NCBI GenBank assembly: GCA_023014335.1 | Contig: JAECYW010000020.1 | Span: forward strand, 248,001 to 312,000 | Reading direction: 5' to 3' | Length of the DNA: 64,000 bases | Origin: Galerina marginata | Taxonomy: Eukaryota; Basidiomycota; Agaricomycetes; Agaricales; Galerinaceae | Part shown: in pieces, positions 33,624 through 48,220 of the stretch | How positions within the stretch are numbered: the first letter of the stretch is position 1 | How the letters are laid out: every line of letters starts with the position of its first letter | Notes under the pieces: generated by a model | The model's input: only the letters and a program-made list of their open reading frames with translations | Databases searched by the model: none | What the model was told of the DNA's origin: nothing | Position numbers and translations under genes: made by a program

Positions 33624-34740
33624 ATGTCTATATACCCCTCTCAGACCCAGGTTTCTCAATCACAACCTACTATCCCAACTGAGCGGCACCCAGTCTTTTA
33701 TTTTGACGATGGTACTATCATTCTTCAGGCATGTTGCTCAAAATTGAGAATATCTGTTTAAATCAGAAATTGAATATTTATGTAGGTGTCGGGCACCGAT
33801 TTGAACGTTCTGTACAAGCTTCATATTAGCATTCTTGCAATGCGGTCAAGATTCTTTGATGGCCTACTGTCTATTCCTCGGGACCCAAATTCCACCACGC
33901 TGTCGCTTTCTATGGAGGGAAAGAATGATGATTTTCCAGTCTTTTTACCTACAAAAATCACACCGGCAGCATTTGATGATTTATGCAAATATCTTTTGCT
34001 TGGGCCTAGGTAAAAACAATTCAAGCAATTCACCGATCACAGTCTTATTTACCTCCTCTTACCTGATCTGAAGCCAACATCCAAGCTCTGAGGCCTTCCT
34101 TGTCAATGTCCTCCACCTCTCGACGTTCTTAGAAATTGAGGACGGCATCGCCTTTGCTGTCTCGCAGTTCGAGGAACGAAAGAGTCGGAATGAGTTTGAT
34201 CCTGCATTGCAGTTTGCCCTTGCACGGCTACATCGCGTGGACCATTGGATCGAAGACGCATTCCGACGTCTTATGAAAGTCTCCATAACTGACCTTTCCT
34301 TTGATCAGATGCAACTCATCGGTGACAACGGCTTCTATCATCTTGCTTATACCAAAGCAAAAATTGATATCATGTACAAAGGGCTTGCATTTGGAGCGCC
34401 ACCCTTTGTAAGTTCCTTCTGCGGTAACGATGAAGGCTGTGAATCGGCATGGAGAGCTGAATGGGCAAAGTTTTCACCAAAACTTCTACATCCCAACGTT
34501 GTAATGACTGGTGAGGAGATCGTATCAAAGGTGGAGTCCGTGAGAGTGGCCGGGCTCTGTAATGGCTGCAGGGAGTTCACGATCAGCTTTCTCATTCAGA
34601 AGGGTTCACTGGTCAAGGATGAAGTTTACATTGCTGAAGCGGTTAAAGATTTAATGCTGATCCAGACGGACGCAGAAATCAGGGCTCGTATGCATGCCGC
34701 AATTGAAGCACAGGAGATAGCATTGACAGGACGTAACTAG
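33624..34740 (+). CDS. BTB/POZ-domain protein carried by the transposon
   Basis: Three exons: 33624-33728, 33786-34009, 34086-34740; 327 residues. The first intron appears to use a GC donor (CAG|GCATGT), the second GTAAAA. The N-terminal BTB core reads HPVFYFDDGTIILQ, LYKLHISILAMRSRFFDGLL, then FLPTKITPAAFDDLCKYLLLG. A helical region follows (NVLHLSTFLEIEDGIAFAV, ALARLHRVDHWIEDAFRRLM). This is the form of the large agaricomycete BTB family; such proteins usually dimerise and can act as Cul3 adaptors or transcription cofactors. Convergent with the gene to its right and on the opposite strand to the other transposon genes. It may be captured host cargo or an integral transposon gene; one copy cannot tell. 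Confidence 0.82.
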
Positions 34741-34761
34741 AGTTGGGACTTTGTAGTTAGG

Positions 34762-37174
34762 TTAGGATTGTTTAGGACGTCGCTTTCGTCGTAGACCCTG
34801 ATCCATATCATTTTCTGTCTCATCAGCATTTACCGCCAATAATGCCAGCATTTTGTCTGCGCTCAAGCGGCGCTTCTTGGCAGCTGGCACTTCTTGAGCC
34901 ATATTTTCTAATCCTGGGGTACAAAGTGGCGTTAGACGCGAAGCTGAGGGTGGAGGCAGTGAAGGGGTCAACGATGAAGAAGAACAAGGGAATTTGTCAG
35001 GAACAATGGCTTCATTTGCTCGCTTTTTCTTCTGGGTACTGGTTAAGGTTTTCCGACGAGTTCCAGGGCGGTCTAACCCTGCCGATTTTCGTTCGAGGCC
35101 ATTGAGTTCCCGTTGCATGTAGTATTGTGGTACCAAAGGGTCATGTCGGACAATTGATAGACTAATAGATAGATCAGATCGTGTCAACCATAAATGTGAC
35201 GTGAAAAGGTAGAACTATAGAGCATAACGTACATTTTTTGGCCATGAGGCAGTTCAACAATTTTGCCGTTACCACAATACTCCAATGGACCAATTGCTAC
35301 GGCCTTGGTGTTGGCAACGATTGTTTTGAAGAGCATAGCATGCCGTTCTTGGCCTACTAGCTGAACTATTTTCTGTTCAGAACTGGAGCAAAATTCAGAC
35401 GCATGTCACATTCATAAAATATCTCATAGAATACCAACATACCTTGCTTTGATCTCGGGTGAGATGCGAGACTGTTGAGGAAATGCTGGAGTTATCGACC
35501 AAACCTGTTTGCCTGCACGATATGTATATGTTGGTCGATGTCGCCATATTTCACGAGAATAGGGGACAAATAAAGTCCCATACAGACTTTGTTTCAGAAA
35601 GGTTGGTTTCCCTGTAACAATCAAAAAAATAAACCAAAAAAATGGGACATTAAGGATCAAATATTAGATACCTTCATGAGAAAATATTCTTGAGAGGGCA
35701 TTTGGCTTTCCAGGTAATCTTCCATATGCCGCCCAGACATCTTGACCGAAGATCAAGTCGCCCAAGTGGAACTCCTTCTCAAACGCATCCTTCAAGAAGT
35801 TAGGCTCGAACACATCATAAAAGGGAAGTGGTTCAGATGAACGATAAGAGACCACATTTGACAGTTCAATATTTTTGACAGCTGTCTAGAATATATTAAG
35901 TACAATGATAGATTAACTGCAAGAAATTCAGACTTACAACATAGGCGTCAATTAGCTCGGCCATACGCGGAGTAACAGCTGATTCTTTCTTTGCATAAAC
36001 GTGAAGCCACGAGCTGTATCTGAGGCGTTGGGTCAAGGTAGGTGCAAGCACGCGGTCCTGAATGCAAGGATTGAGAAGAGAACTAAAAATGCAATTCTTA
36101 GAAAGAGAAACCAATACAAGAAAATTGACAAACGGCAAATCCACAATTGATTTATGTTTGTATCGCCAAAAGGCCTCACAGATGCGGGCAGTTCGAGAAA
36201 GGTTTTCGAATACCTCCACTTCGGACAAAAAGGGCGAAATGCCTAGATTAAGACCTGTCAAAAATAACCAAAGGAAAACATAATGAAAGTCTGAATTACC
36301 TGCAAGAAAAAGGATTTCACAGACAGTGTACACCCCAACGCCAAACCAGATATGGTTCGCGTTCCTTATGACCTCACAAACAAGGCCGACACGCTTTGAG
36401 GTAGATGAACGTCGGCTCACAATCCAGTCGGCGACGAGTTGTAAAAAAGCGCAATAGTCATGGTACACATCAACGTAACCATTCTTCAAATCGGTTAGTG
36501 AGTCACTCCATACAGGCTATTTCATAATTAGTAACATTCAAGATGATATAGAGTTGAGTTTACCTGAAATACGAGGTCGTTAGAAAGGAATGCAATGAAA
36601 TACTCCTCGAACTCCAGTGCAAGGCCAACATGGAACCCACGATCCTATAGGTTGGACGTCATTACCAGCCTCAAAAGAAAGGAATTCATGTGCTCACCTT
36701 TTTACTAATTGCCAAAATTGATTGTTCCCATTGTTGCCGAGTATAAAATTGAACCGAAGTATGGGTCAAATATGCAACCTTGAATCGGATACAAGTAAGA
36801 AAAAATCTGCGGGCACTTTAGGCGGAACTCACTTTCAGAAAATATGTCCCAAAATCCAGGATAAGTGCCCTACTTGCAGAATGCGAGTTCTGCAAGGTAA
36901 GCGTACTCAAAGATGGAGGATTCTTAACCTTTGCTGTTTGAGCAAAAGCAGGAGGAAAGAGTGGGGTTTGATGGCCCCTGCTTCCGCGCACTATCTTACA
37001 GTCCGGTTCAAGCTTAAAAACATGTCCATCTTTTGCATTGTAATGGCCTTCTTCCGATTTCGAAGCATCTGCGTAAAGTCCCAGCAGTTGGAAAGCTGCT
37101 CCTTGTTCGCGAAGTTCTTTGAAATTTTTCTCAAAGAGATACCCGTGAGCATCTTCTTCCCGTGATTCAGGCAT
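34762..37174 (-). CDS. Large unknown transposon protein with basic, nuclear-type C-terminus
   Basis: Multi-exon gene of about nine to ten exons, supported by consistent phase at each join that I checked: 37174-36833, 36778-36698, then exons beginning DRGFHVGLALEF, PVWSDSLTDL, GLNLGISPFL, TAVKNIELSN, KPTFLKQSLY, SSEQKIVQLV and HDPLVPQYYM. It starts at MPESREED; an in-frame Met at 37300 inside the TIR would add a hydrophobic leader and seems less likely. The body is mixed alpha/beta with many aromatic residues and no motif that I recognise. The C-terminal part has three basic clusters (RRKTLTSTQKKKRAN, KKRRLSADK, LRRKRRPKQS) fit for nuclear import or DNA binding. Edges of the middle exons are approximate. 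Confidence 0.65.
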
Positions 37175-37277
37175 GAGAAAAGTGGAGAAGCAGCAGCTGT
37201 GAGTGAAAATAGCAGCAGGGAAGCCAATGAGAGCAAGAGCAAAAATAGAGACTGACAGCGAGGGAAGTAAACGAGCC

Positions 37278-37919
37278 CCACGACGCGTCGCGCAGGTCAC
37301 ATGACCACGTGCACTTCCCTACCTACATATGTTTCTGTCGTTTTGCACAAAATAATGCACCGACGATGGCGATTTTGGGCTCAATCGAAAGCTAACAATG
37401 CCTAGATTCTAATTATCATAATTTTGGAGCTTAGTAAAAGCTCGCCCTATGTGAAATCGGCCACTTACTGTTGCTGCCTCCCATATTTGGAAGTCCTTTG
37501 TCATTGTTTGGCACGGACTTCCGCCCGGCTGAAAGTAGGCTCGGAATTCAACATGTGGCTCGCAGTTCAAATATGTGGCTCGCAGTTCAATAGGTGGCTC
37601 GAAAATTAAAGGTGGCTCGGAAATCAAAGGTAGGCTCGGAATTCAAGTGTAGGCTCGGAAAACAAAGTTTAGGTGTTGTTTTTATTTTATGTGGCTTGTC
37701 TTGTAGAACTGTAGTTTAGCATCTCATTAAATATTAGGTGGCTCGCTTTGAAAGTGGCTCGGCTCGCAAATTCAGAAATAGAGTGCTCATGTTTTATTTT
37801 ATTGGCTCGAATACAAATCTACCTAAAAAAGACTCGGAAGACACGAAATTTACCGAAAAGTGGCTCGCAAAACGAGTGGCGCTAGCTCGCTTGAATAAAT
37901 GTGCAGGTTGACCACCATA
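37278..37919 (-). repeat. Right terminal inverted repeat
   Basis: Inverted copy of the left TIR with the same repeated GGCTCG motif. Its inner end overlaps an upstream extension of the neighbouring gene's ORF (Met at 37300), so the TIR probably provides that gene's promoter. Confidence 0.95.
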
Positions 37920-37925
37920 GGTCCG

Positions 37926-38196
37926 GACTCCGGAGGAGCCAACTTTCCATACATTAGAGTAATTGAAAGCATCGCGATCGCACGTCATGAAACCCTTTCT
38001 ATTAGGCATCGAGCACATCACATCATCCGAGCCCAATTGCTTTTAAACACCAACACTACTAAATCAAGGTTCCACTGCGATTCTGTCATGCTATTTTATA
38101 TCAGTCAGTCCGCCTGCTCAACCCAAGAATAACCAAGCTCTCACCAAAACCATACGCGATCACGCGCCCTCTACTCTAGATCTCCTTACCCAGATT
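37926..38196. other. Spacer between transposon and RVB1 stop codon
   Basis: 271 bp after the right target duplication; contains the presumed 3' UTR of RVB1. The transposon thus sits just downstream of an essential-type gene without breaking its coding region. Confidence 0.5.
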
Positions 38197-41161
<2,965 letters not shown>

Positions 41162-41796
41162 CGTGATCGACAGTGAGAGGAATTATTTTATTATTTATTT
41201 ATTTGCAATTGCCCTGTTCGGGATGCTGACAGGGTGGCTCTCACGCTCCATGATTAGGACCTTAGTGTTGCCCAGGTGCTGCCTGCCCACGTCACGACAG
41301 CAATTATAACCTCTCGAGTCTCTGCCTCCGATGTTAGAGTATAACTATCGTAAGGCCGTAATATCCTTTAGATTGTAAATTCAAAGTTGACTGTTATCAC
41401 AGTGTGCTGGAATATGCCTCTTCTAAATTAAAGTTCTAATCACGTTTGCCACGAAAATCCTGTGCAATTACCCGGGCCCTGTGTCAACAGGAAACGACGG
41501 GGCGGTGCACTAGCCTGAGCCATGCTCTTTTTTGCACCACAAGGAACTCCTCGACTGTTGTAACTCCCCGACTGTTGTGAGTTCCCCTGCTGTAGAACCC
41601 CATAGCACCCTTCCCTTCCAAAAATGCAACGGCCTAACTTGGAGGAGGTCGCGCCAGTGAGCTCGTTCATGTCATCGTCAACTCCGTGTTTCTAGCAATT
41701 CTCTTCTAGATCTCTGACCAGCCGTCGCAGCATTTTCTTAACGATAGAAACGGCCGTCCCAGGACCAATGAAACAATACGTCGCGATTCACCAAGA
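41162..41796. promoter_or_regulatory. Divergent promoter region between RVB1 and the next gene
   Basis: 635 bp. No recognisable gene. A short direct repeat (CTCCTCGACTGTTGTAACTC / CTCCCCGACTGTTGTGAGTT) is visible around 41550-41585. Confidence 0.5.
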
Positions 41797-44640
41797 ATGG
41801 GAGGCCTGCCACAGCGCCAAGCTCGACCTGCTACCAGATTTTCTGCCCCTGTTGTTTCTCATCCTCGGGTTCATTCTCCTGCTCGTTCTATGCCTTTAGT
41901 TCGTCGTCCTGCTGCCTCTTCCCGTTCTGTTGGTCGTCCCCCGGCAAGCGGCCCTCCTGCATTTCGCTCTCCTCCCGAGCATCTGCATCCCGATCTTCCT
42001 CCTCCTGGAGGCCATATACAGGAGACATTTAGGGACGGACTTGCTCCAAACAGAATGTATGTCCTTGTCGCTGCTGTAATTGAACTTGCGAACTCGATTG
42101 ATAAATTTTGATTTAGGGAAGGCGCCTCTGTTCTGAGCAGCGCCAAAGGGTCAATTGATATTGCTGGCGGGACGTTTCATGCTGTAGGTGGAAATCTTGT
42201 TAATGTTCACGTCACTTTGAACGGAAGTGAGTGTCTTCATGCATTATGCGTCAAACTTGGCGATTGCCTAATTGCTAAAACATTGAGGGAAGGCGGCCAG
42301 CTGGATTCAATAGTCTCAGACTCGGACCATGTGTCAAAGGTATTTGATCCAGTCTACATCACCATATTCAAGTGGTCCTTAAATTTCAAAAACAGAAACG
42401 GAAAATAGAAGCACAAGTTCAAAACACTGGAGACATAAGGGCCGCAAGACCTGCACCATCGACACCAAATTGTACGTATAGTTCTTTCCCAGTTCTTTCT
42501 CCGATCAGAATTGGAAAATTTAGAACAATAAACAATAATATCTAGATCCACATGCTGGCGATAATTCATCGGTAATTCCCTCTGGTCGTTTACACTAAGT
42601 GATTGAAATTTGCCTACTGTAGGCACACCTGGCCGCAACTACAATTCCAGTGCAAAGCATAAACGATGTATATTACCGATGCCTCGCATCCAAGTTGCGT
42701 GGATCCCCATTGTGGATCCCGGGGACTAACAAGCGGCTACCCGTTAAGTATCGAAGAAACGGCTTAATGATTGGTGATGCCGGACTCATCACCGACTGGG
42801 GATTTTACGATAGCTTATTCAACATCACTCTTCCTCCCAATGATCCCCTCGCCATAAACGCAGACAGGCTCCCTAAAAACTTTTCTCCCCTGCACATAAC
42901 GCCGAGCGATATTCAAGAATACTCAAAATTTAACCGCGACAGTTATCTCTCAAGTGCCTCAATCAAAAACTCATACCAAGACGAGAATCCATCGTATGTA
43001 CTTATTCTTTCCTTATGTATCGATGCAAAGTAATTTAATACAATTCCATAGCGGTCTTATTTTCGAATCCTCGGCTTCTGAAGGTGCCATTCTTACACTT
43101 CCAGATGGATCAAATTCAGAGGACCTGGGAAATAAAAAGAAACTCCTCGACTATTTGTCTGCTCACGGAGAGGAGATGTACAGATGCGCGCTCATTGATC
43201 ATGGGCGAATATTCAAGAACGGTGACTTGCGTATTGTTACAGGCTATGACAAGACTACCAATTGGGGAATGGCGGCATTTTCGAACTCGACAGCTGAGGC
43301 TGATTCATTCCGGCTGAAATTTCGACCAAGGGACCAAGGGAGTTTAGGAAGGACATATAGCTGGGAGTCATCCGGTAACGCTGAAGTTAAAACTGGCCCG
43401 GACGTGCGAGAGACAATAGCCCTCCGAATGGGAGAACCTTCATAACAGGAGGTGGAGTACGAAAACCAATCCGTCTTTGTACGCACCGAGAACATCACTC
43501 TTCGTAAGGATATCTGGAACAAATTGTTGTCCGAATCCGGCGCTGGCAACATTGAGCTTGACGGTGAATCAGATAGTCGCTCGTCCCATCTCCCAGCCTC
43601 CGCGGAAGGTACTCACCCGAGTGGGGCTTCGGGGAGTTCGTTTCCACCCACATTTACACCGGGAAATCACCGTAGTGGTTGGCAATCCGCCCATTCATCC
43701 AGTACCTTAAACACATTGGTACGTAAAGTTTTTCAAAATTCCAACTTGTGATAGTACCTCTACGTGTTCTGGTACAGGCAGTGCACCCTTCGAACGGCAT
43801 CAATGAAATGTTACTGATGGTATGTACCGGTTCAACTGTATTTTATTGGCTCTCTTGATTCATGTTTATTTTCCGTTAAGCTCAAGCCCAGCGCGCGAAT
43901 GGCTATTACGGAAGACGAAGTCTGGATTTCTGTGCTCACCGAGGCATCTATTCTTTTTGTACCTCTGGATTAACTTCCCATTCTGACCATAGCTTATACT
44001 AGGCGGACTCAATTTTACCCCCGGTTGAGCAGCTATGGAAGCGAATTATGGACTCTTTTGTTATCCAAGAAGAAGACGGTATGTTATTTATATTCGTACA
44101 ATATATCGGTTTATGAGTTGTCTCGATCAGGTGTGGTGTTTCTTGAGAAAGTCACAACCCCAGTACGTCTTGCCTTAAAATTTCAAGCTTAAATATTGAA
44201 TAAAATCCGTAGCTAACTGGGGGACAGGCGAAGGCGTCACTTACAACAGAGGAATGGTCGAATTCTGGAAGGCTCCCACATTTGAGTCCGTCCTCTAGCC
44301 GCTACTCGCCGACCCCTCAAGCACAGTCCCCATCCGAGATACTGACTGAACCTTTCATTTCCGTGCATGACAATGGAGGACCTTCCAAAGATGCGAGCGA
44401 CCTCCAGGACGAGCTCATGTCCATCTTGAGGCTTGCTCGAGAAGGCCAGAACAGCAAACAGCTCTCAGCCAAATACACAGCGTCTACTCCGGTCAAGCCC
44501 AAGTCGGGGACAACTCAAAAGGTCCGGAAGCACCGGAAGCTTCGTCATATTGGGGATGCGTATTTTACCAACGGCTTCGGATCACGAATCCGGGATGGGG
44601 AAGGATCCAACACCAGTGAAAGCAATGGATATGGATTGTA
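41797..44640 (+). CDS. Uncharacterised agaricomycete protein, multi-exon
   Basis: About eleven exons. Exon 1 41797-42056 (Arg/Pro-rich), exon 2 42117-42226 (SIDIAGGTFHAVGGNLVNVHV, resembling the leader of many agaric NTPase-like proteins), exon 3 42396-42471, exon 4 from 42623, then NGLMIGDAGLITDWGFYDSLFN, GLIFESSASEGAILTLPDGS, LRIVTGYDKTTNWGMAAFSN, a Ser-rich part, AVHPSNGINEMLLM plus LKPSARMAITEDEVWISVL, and a Ser/Thr/Lys-rich tail ending ESNGYGL. These blocks recur together in many agaric hypothetical proteins. I know of no assigned function. No membrane segment. The junction after exon 4 (donor at GTTGCG or GTGGAT, acceptor TTAAG before 42752) is uncertain, as is a possible GC-donor intron near 43952. 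Confidence 0.6.
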
Positions 44641-44947
44641 GCGAAGAGGACCCGAATCGGCTTCAAGGGACGACTATGTATTTTTTTGGTTGATTTTTCA
44701 ACCCCCTTGGCGAAGACCACGATTAGTGGAAGCATAAAGATACCAGAAGAAAAAAAGGATACAATAAGGATAATACAATAAGGATATAAAGAACCAGGTT
44801 TCGGATATCTAAATCATACATCTACACCCTCCCTCCATGCATGAATTGGTTAAACCTAGGTCACAGAAACAAAATACAACAGTCATCGATACAAACTCTT
44901 CCAGCTCGTAACGTCTGCCAACCCCACCTCCTGGCCCACGTTACACC

Positions 44948-47486
44948 TCAAGCCTCCTGCTTCTCGCGAACGCCAGATCCAAATCCTGCTTCCAGTCCTG
45001 GTTCTGGTCCGGGAGGGGCAGCAGCAGCCCGGGCCACCCCTGCCCTCCTCTCCCGCCGCCGCACGAACCACTGAATCGCAGGCAGCGTCAAACAGGAAAC
45101 GAGCACCCACGCGAACAGGACGCCAAAGTTCAGGCCCACTACAGGTAGAGTAGGTGCACGTTAGTTTATGTTATGTGAACACCCACAACAACAGAGAGAG
45201 AGATTAGAGACAAAGAAAGGAGCCACTCACACGTATTTTTCGTCCCAAACGCAATCGACCGCGTCGAGCTTGAGATATTATAAAACGGCGCCGCGTACCC
45301 GTAGTGAAAGATCCTTGGGAGGATCTGGATGGGGAATACGCATACTGATACGTTGGCTTGCAGGACAACCGGGTTAGAAGGAACTGAGATCAGGAGGGAA
45401 TGGGGAGAGCACGTACCGATGATCCACAGGATCATGAAGAACGGGATATACTGCGGGGTGAGGAGGGTGATCAAAGACTCTAGCGCGAGCCCTCTAGAAG
45501 AAAAGAGAATAGAAGGACGGGGTGAATAGGCTGTAACAAACAAAGAAAAAAGAGAAGTGCGAGATTGACGTACACAGCTAGCATCCCGATCCAATTCAAC
45601 ATCCAAAAAATCATAAACCCCGCATGTCCGTATCTATACCAGTGAAATCAACATCTATCACGCATTCCTGTGATTCAATAAAAAAATAAAGATGCCTACT
45701 TCTTGGTCAGGTCAAGGTTAAAAGCGAGATTGAGCAATGAATAAAAAAGCTTCACAAAAAAAAACAAGGGTCAGGATCTAACCAAATAAAAGCAGAGGCA
45801 GGAACAGAGGCGAAGGAAAAGAAAGGAAACAAGCAACTCACCGACAACAAAAAATACCCAACACAAGAAGACAGCAGCCGGACGGTGACGATCGCTCGGA
45901 GGTTGAGCAGGTTGTTGAGCCCTGAGACTTGGCGGGCGTTGTACGCGATCATCTTTAATTACATAGTCAGGGTGCAGGCCAAGTTGGAATTGAAAGAAAA
46001 AAAGATGAAGATACGGAGGGAAAAATGGTGCTTACGACGACGAAGAAGGATAAGATCAGGAGGTAGATGAGCCCCACGAAAACTACCGCACTCGCTCTAT
46101 ATAATCACGGCATAAAATTTAGCCCCCAAATACCAGCTCAAGAATAAATGAACGTACACAGGTTGACTGAACGGAATAAGGTTCACGATCGTATACGACA
46201 CAGGGCTAACCACGGTCTGCGGCGACGTCGCCAGCAAATTCGCGATTCCCGGCGAGGAAGCCAGCCGAGTCGCGTATTGCGTGGCGAAGTTGAATTGGAT
46301 CGCGTCGAGCGACGTTTGGACCTGAAGAAATAAAAGTAAAAATGTAGTTTGTGGGTCAACGTTGAGAACTGGGGGTGATTTTGCAGAGGGGAGGGAAAGG
46401 ACGCTTACGTAGGGACGGATGAAGACGCGACTTCGATTTTCGTATTTTGGTCAGTGGCTTTCCAGAGGGTTGGCGGGTAGGAAGGAGCTTACTAGGCGTT
46501 CTCGTTTCGCGCTTCCACGCCGTATGCTGTGATAGCCTGCGAGCCGTTATACCCCGGATCTGGGACGGCAGATGCAGCCTCCAGGCGAAGCGAGGTCCCT
46601 TCGTTAACTAGACGAAGTATCAGAAAAAAAAGAAGCAAAAAAAGTCAGAAATGACGAATATCTTGCAATTAATTCGTATTCAAGTTCAACTCACTCGTCA
46701 CAGCGACCCACGCCAGATTATCCTCCACAGCCCGAATCACATCCACTGCACCTCCAGGAAAGCGAGCAGAAGGGACGACTTCCCACTTGATAATCCTCCC
46801 CGTGCCAGACGTCAGGCTCCGCACGATTGTCTGTCCCACATCGCCGCCATCGAAGTCCTACAGCCAAGCAAAAAGACGCGCCATTCAGTCATCATCAAAC
46901 AGCCCACGAACAGTACGAGCAAGGTAGCAAAAACACGCACCACGATCCATCCCTGCAGCGGGTGCGCAGGGATCTTCCATAGCGAGCCCCAGTATATGGG
47001 GAACACGGCGAATATTGTGAGAATGACCAAGAACAGCCCGGAGAAGTATATTTTCAGATACAAGTTCCGCGCTCTTTTGAGAGCAGGGTCTCCTTTCTTG
47101 AAGTAACAGTTCGAGTATGGCTCGGGCGGCGGCGGCGGCGGGGAGTGGGGCGGGGCGGTGTCGTGATCGTGGTCGTGGTCGTGATACGACCGCGTGTGGG
47201 CAATTTTACGTGCTGATTTGCCGTGACTCGAGTCGTTGTACTTGGATAGAGGAGACGCGTTGGCGTTGGTGTTGGCGGTGCTTTCCGTAGCGGCCAGCGG
47301 GGACCCATGGGTGTGCAAGTCGTCGTTGTACGTCGTCGTAGGCGACGCTTCGTCCGTGCTGACAGATACGTGCCGTTTCGAGTTGAACGTTGTCGAGTCA
47401 CCAATTAGATAGTTGTTCATCTTGAATTTTTTGAAGAGAGTACGCGAGGAGAACTTTATCGCATGCACGTGTCGGCGAGAGCTCAA
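44948..47486 (-). CDS. SNG1/DUF3533-type multipass membrane protein
   Basis: About nine exons. The N-terminal cytosolic part is Ser/Thr/His-rich (a run of His-Asp pairs, then eight Pro). It is followed by KIYFSGLFLVILTIFAVFPI (membrane segment 1), a large luminal or external domain (VGQTIVRSLTSGTGRIIKW, TSLRLEAASAVPDPGYNG, SFIRPYVQTSLDAIQFNF), then five more membrane segments (ASAVVFVGLIYLLILSFFVV; a second near IVTVRLLSSCVGYFLLSV; GFMIFWMLNWIGMLAVGLAL; FFMILWIIG; VGLNFGVLFAWVLVSCL) and an Arg-rich, then Pro/Gly-rich tail. This is the one-plus-five layout of DUF3533, named for yeast Sng1 (nitrosoguanidine resistance), related to ABC-2-type membrane domains. The start may be the second Met at 47420. 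Confidence 0.82.
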
Positions 47487-48220
47487 AGATGACTTTCTTA
47501 TCGAGCTGGATTATAAGCTCGCGATCGAAACCGGGTGATTATAAACCAGCTTTTACCGCCCAACCGCCCTAATTCATCTCGGGCTGTTTCCTTCCGAAAC
47601 ACCGAGTCGTGATCGAGGCCAGCCATGAAAAGCAAAGCGCATTCAGGTCTAGGAACGCGAATCTGATGGAGCTGCATGAGACAATCGGGTCAGCGTTTTC
47701 CGGGTTGTGGGTAAGCTTTTTTAGTTAATTTTACTCAGTTGTAAGCGAGGTATTAGTGATCCAGAAGTTGTCCAGAAGACGCGACGATGATGCTTCGACA
47801 AAGGAGTAGAAAACAGAGGAGAACTCGTTCAACATTGCAAGGGCTCCATGTCATCAGTCCCACGCTGCGATAAGATAAGATCCTCCGCCGTTTCTAAATA
47901 TAAACTGACCTGGTCGTTTCCTGATTATCTGGGCCCCTTCTCTGCTATGGCCTCCATCGAGCTCTTCCTTGTAAGAAATAAATTAAAAATGAGTTCGAGG
48001 ATATGTAGTCAATGTTCCGAAGCGTAATTTCGACTGTAAATGCCCTCAGTCTAAGTGCAGAAAGTGCTTCAACTAATATAAGAGCGTTTTATTTTATTTT
48101 AAACCCGCACATGAAGTGGCTCAAGAGCAGGTAACCTTCAGCATGAAATATCTCTGGAAAAGGTCCTGATAAGCCTATATATTCATGCACACCCAGCCCG
48201 ATCTTGCCCAGAGCGGTGAT
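47487..48220. other. Intergenic region
   Basis: 734 bp between two genes on the same strand; upstream region of the SNG1-like gene and 3' flank of the oxidase. No gene or repeat recognised. Confidence 0.5.

Larger units (their letters stand above)
26742..37919. mobile_element. 11.2 kb DNA transposon with integrase-like DDE transposase (IS3EU-like) and three further genes
   Basis: Perfectly placed 642-bp terminal inverted repeats (26742-27383, 37278-37919) start TATGG(C/T)GGTCAACCTGCAC and are flanked by identical 6-bp direct repeats GGTCCG (26736-26741, 37920-37925). Four spliced genes lie between them. A zinc-cluster / Pro-Ala protein, the transposase and a large unknown protein are on the minus strand; a BTB protein is on the plus strand. 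The transposase has an integrase fold with a D-D-E triad. From memory, the IS3EU superfamily combines such an enzyme with 6-bp duplications and TA-starting ends, so I place it there tentatively. The TIRs are about 98-99 percent identical and the transposase frame is intact, so the insertion is fairly recent and may be autonomous. Confidence 0.9.

Noticed and set aside
46812..47404. Arg/Thr-rich 116-codon ORF overlapping the SNG1-like gene
   Set aside because: Shadow frame of the low-complexity N-terminus of the SNG1-like protein.
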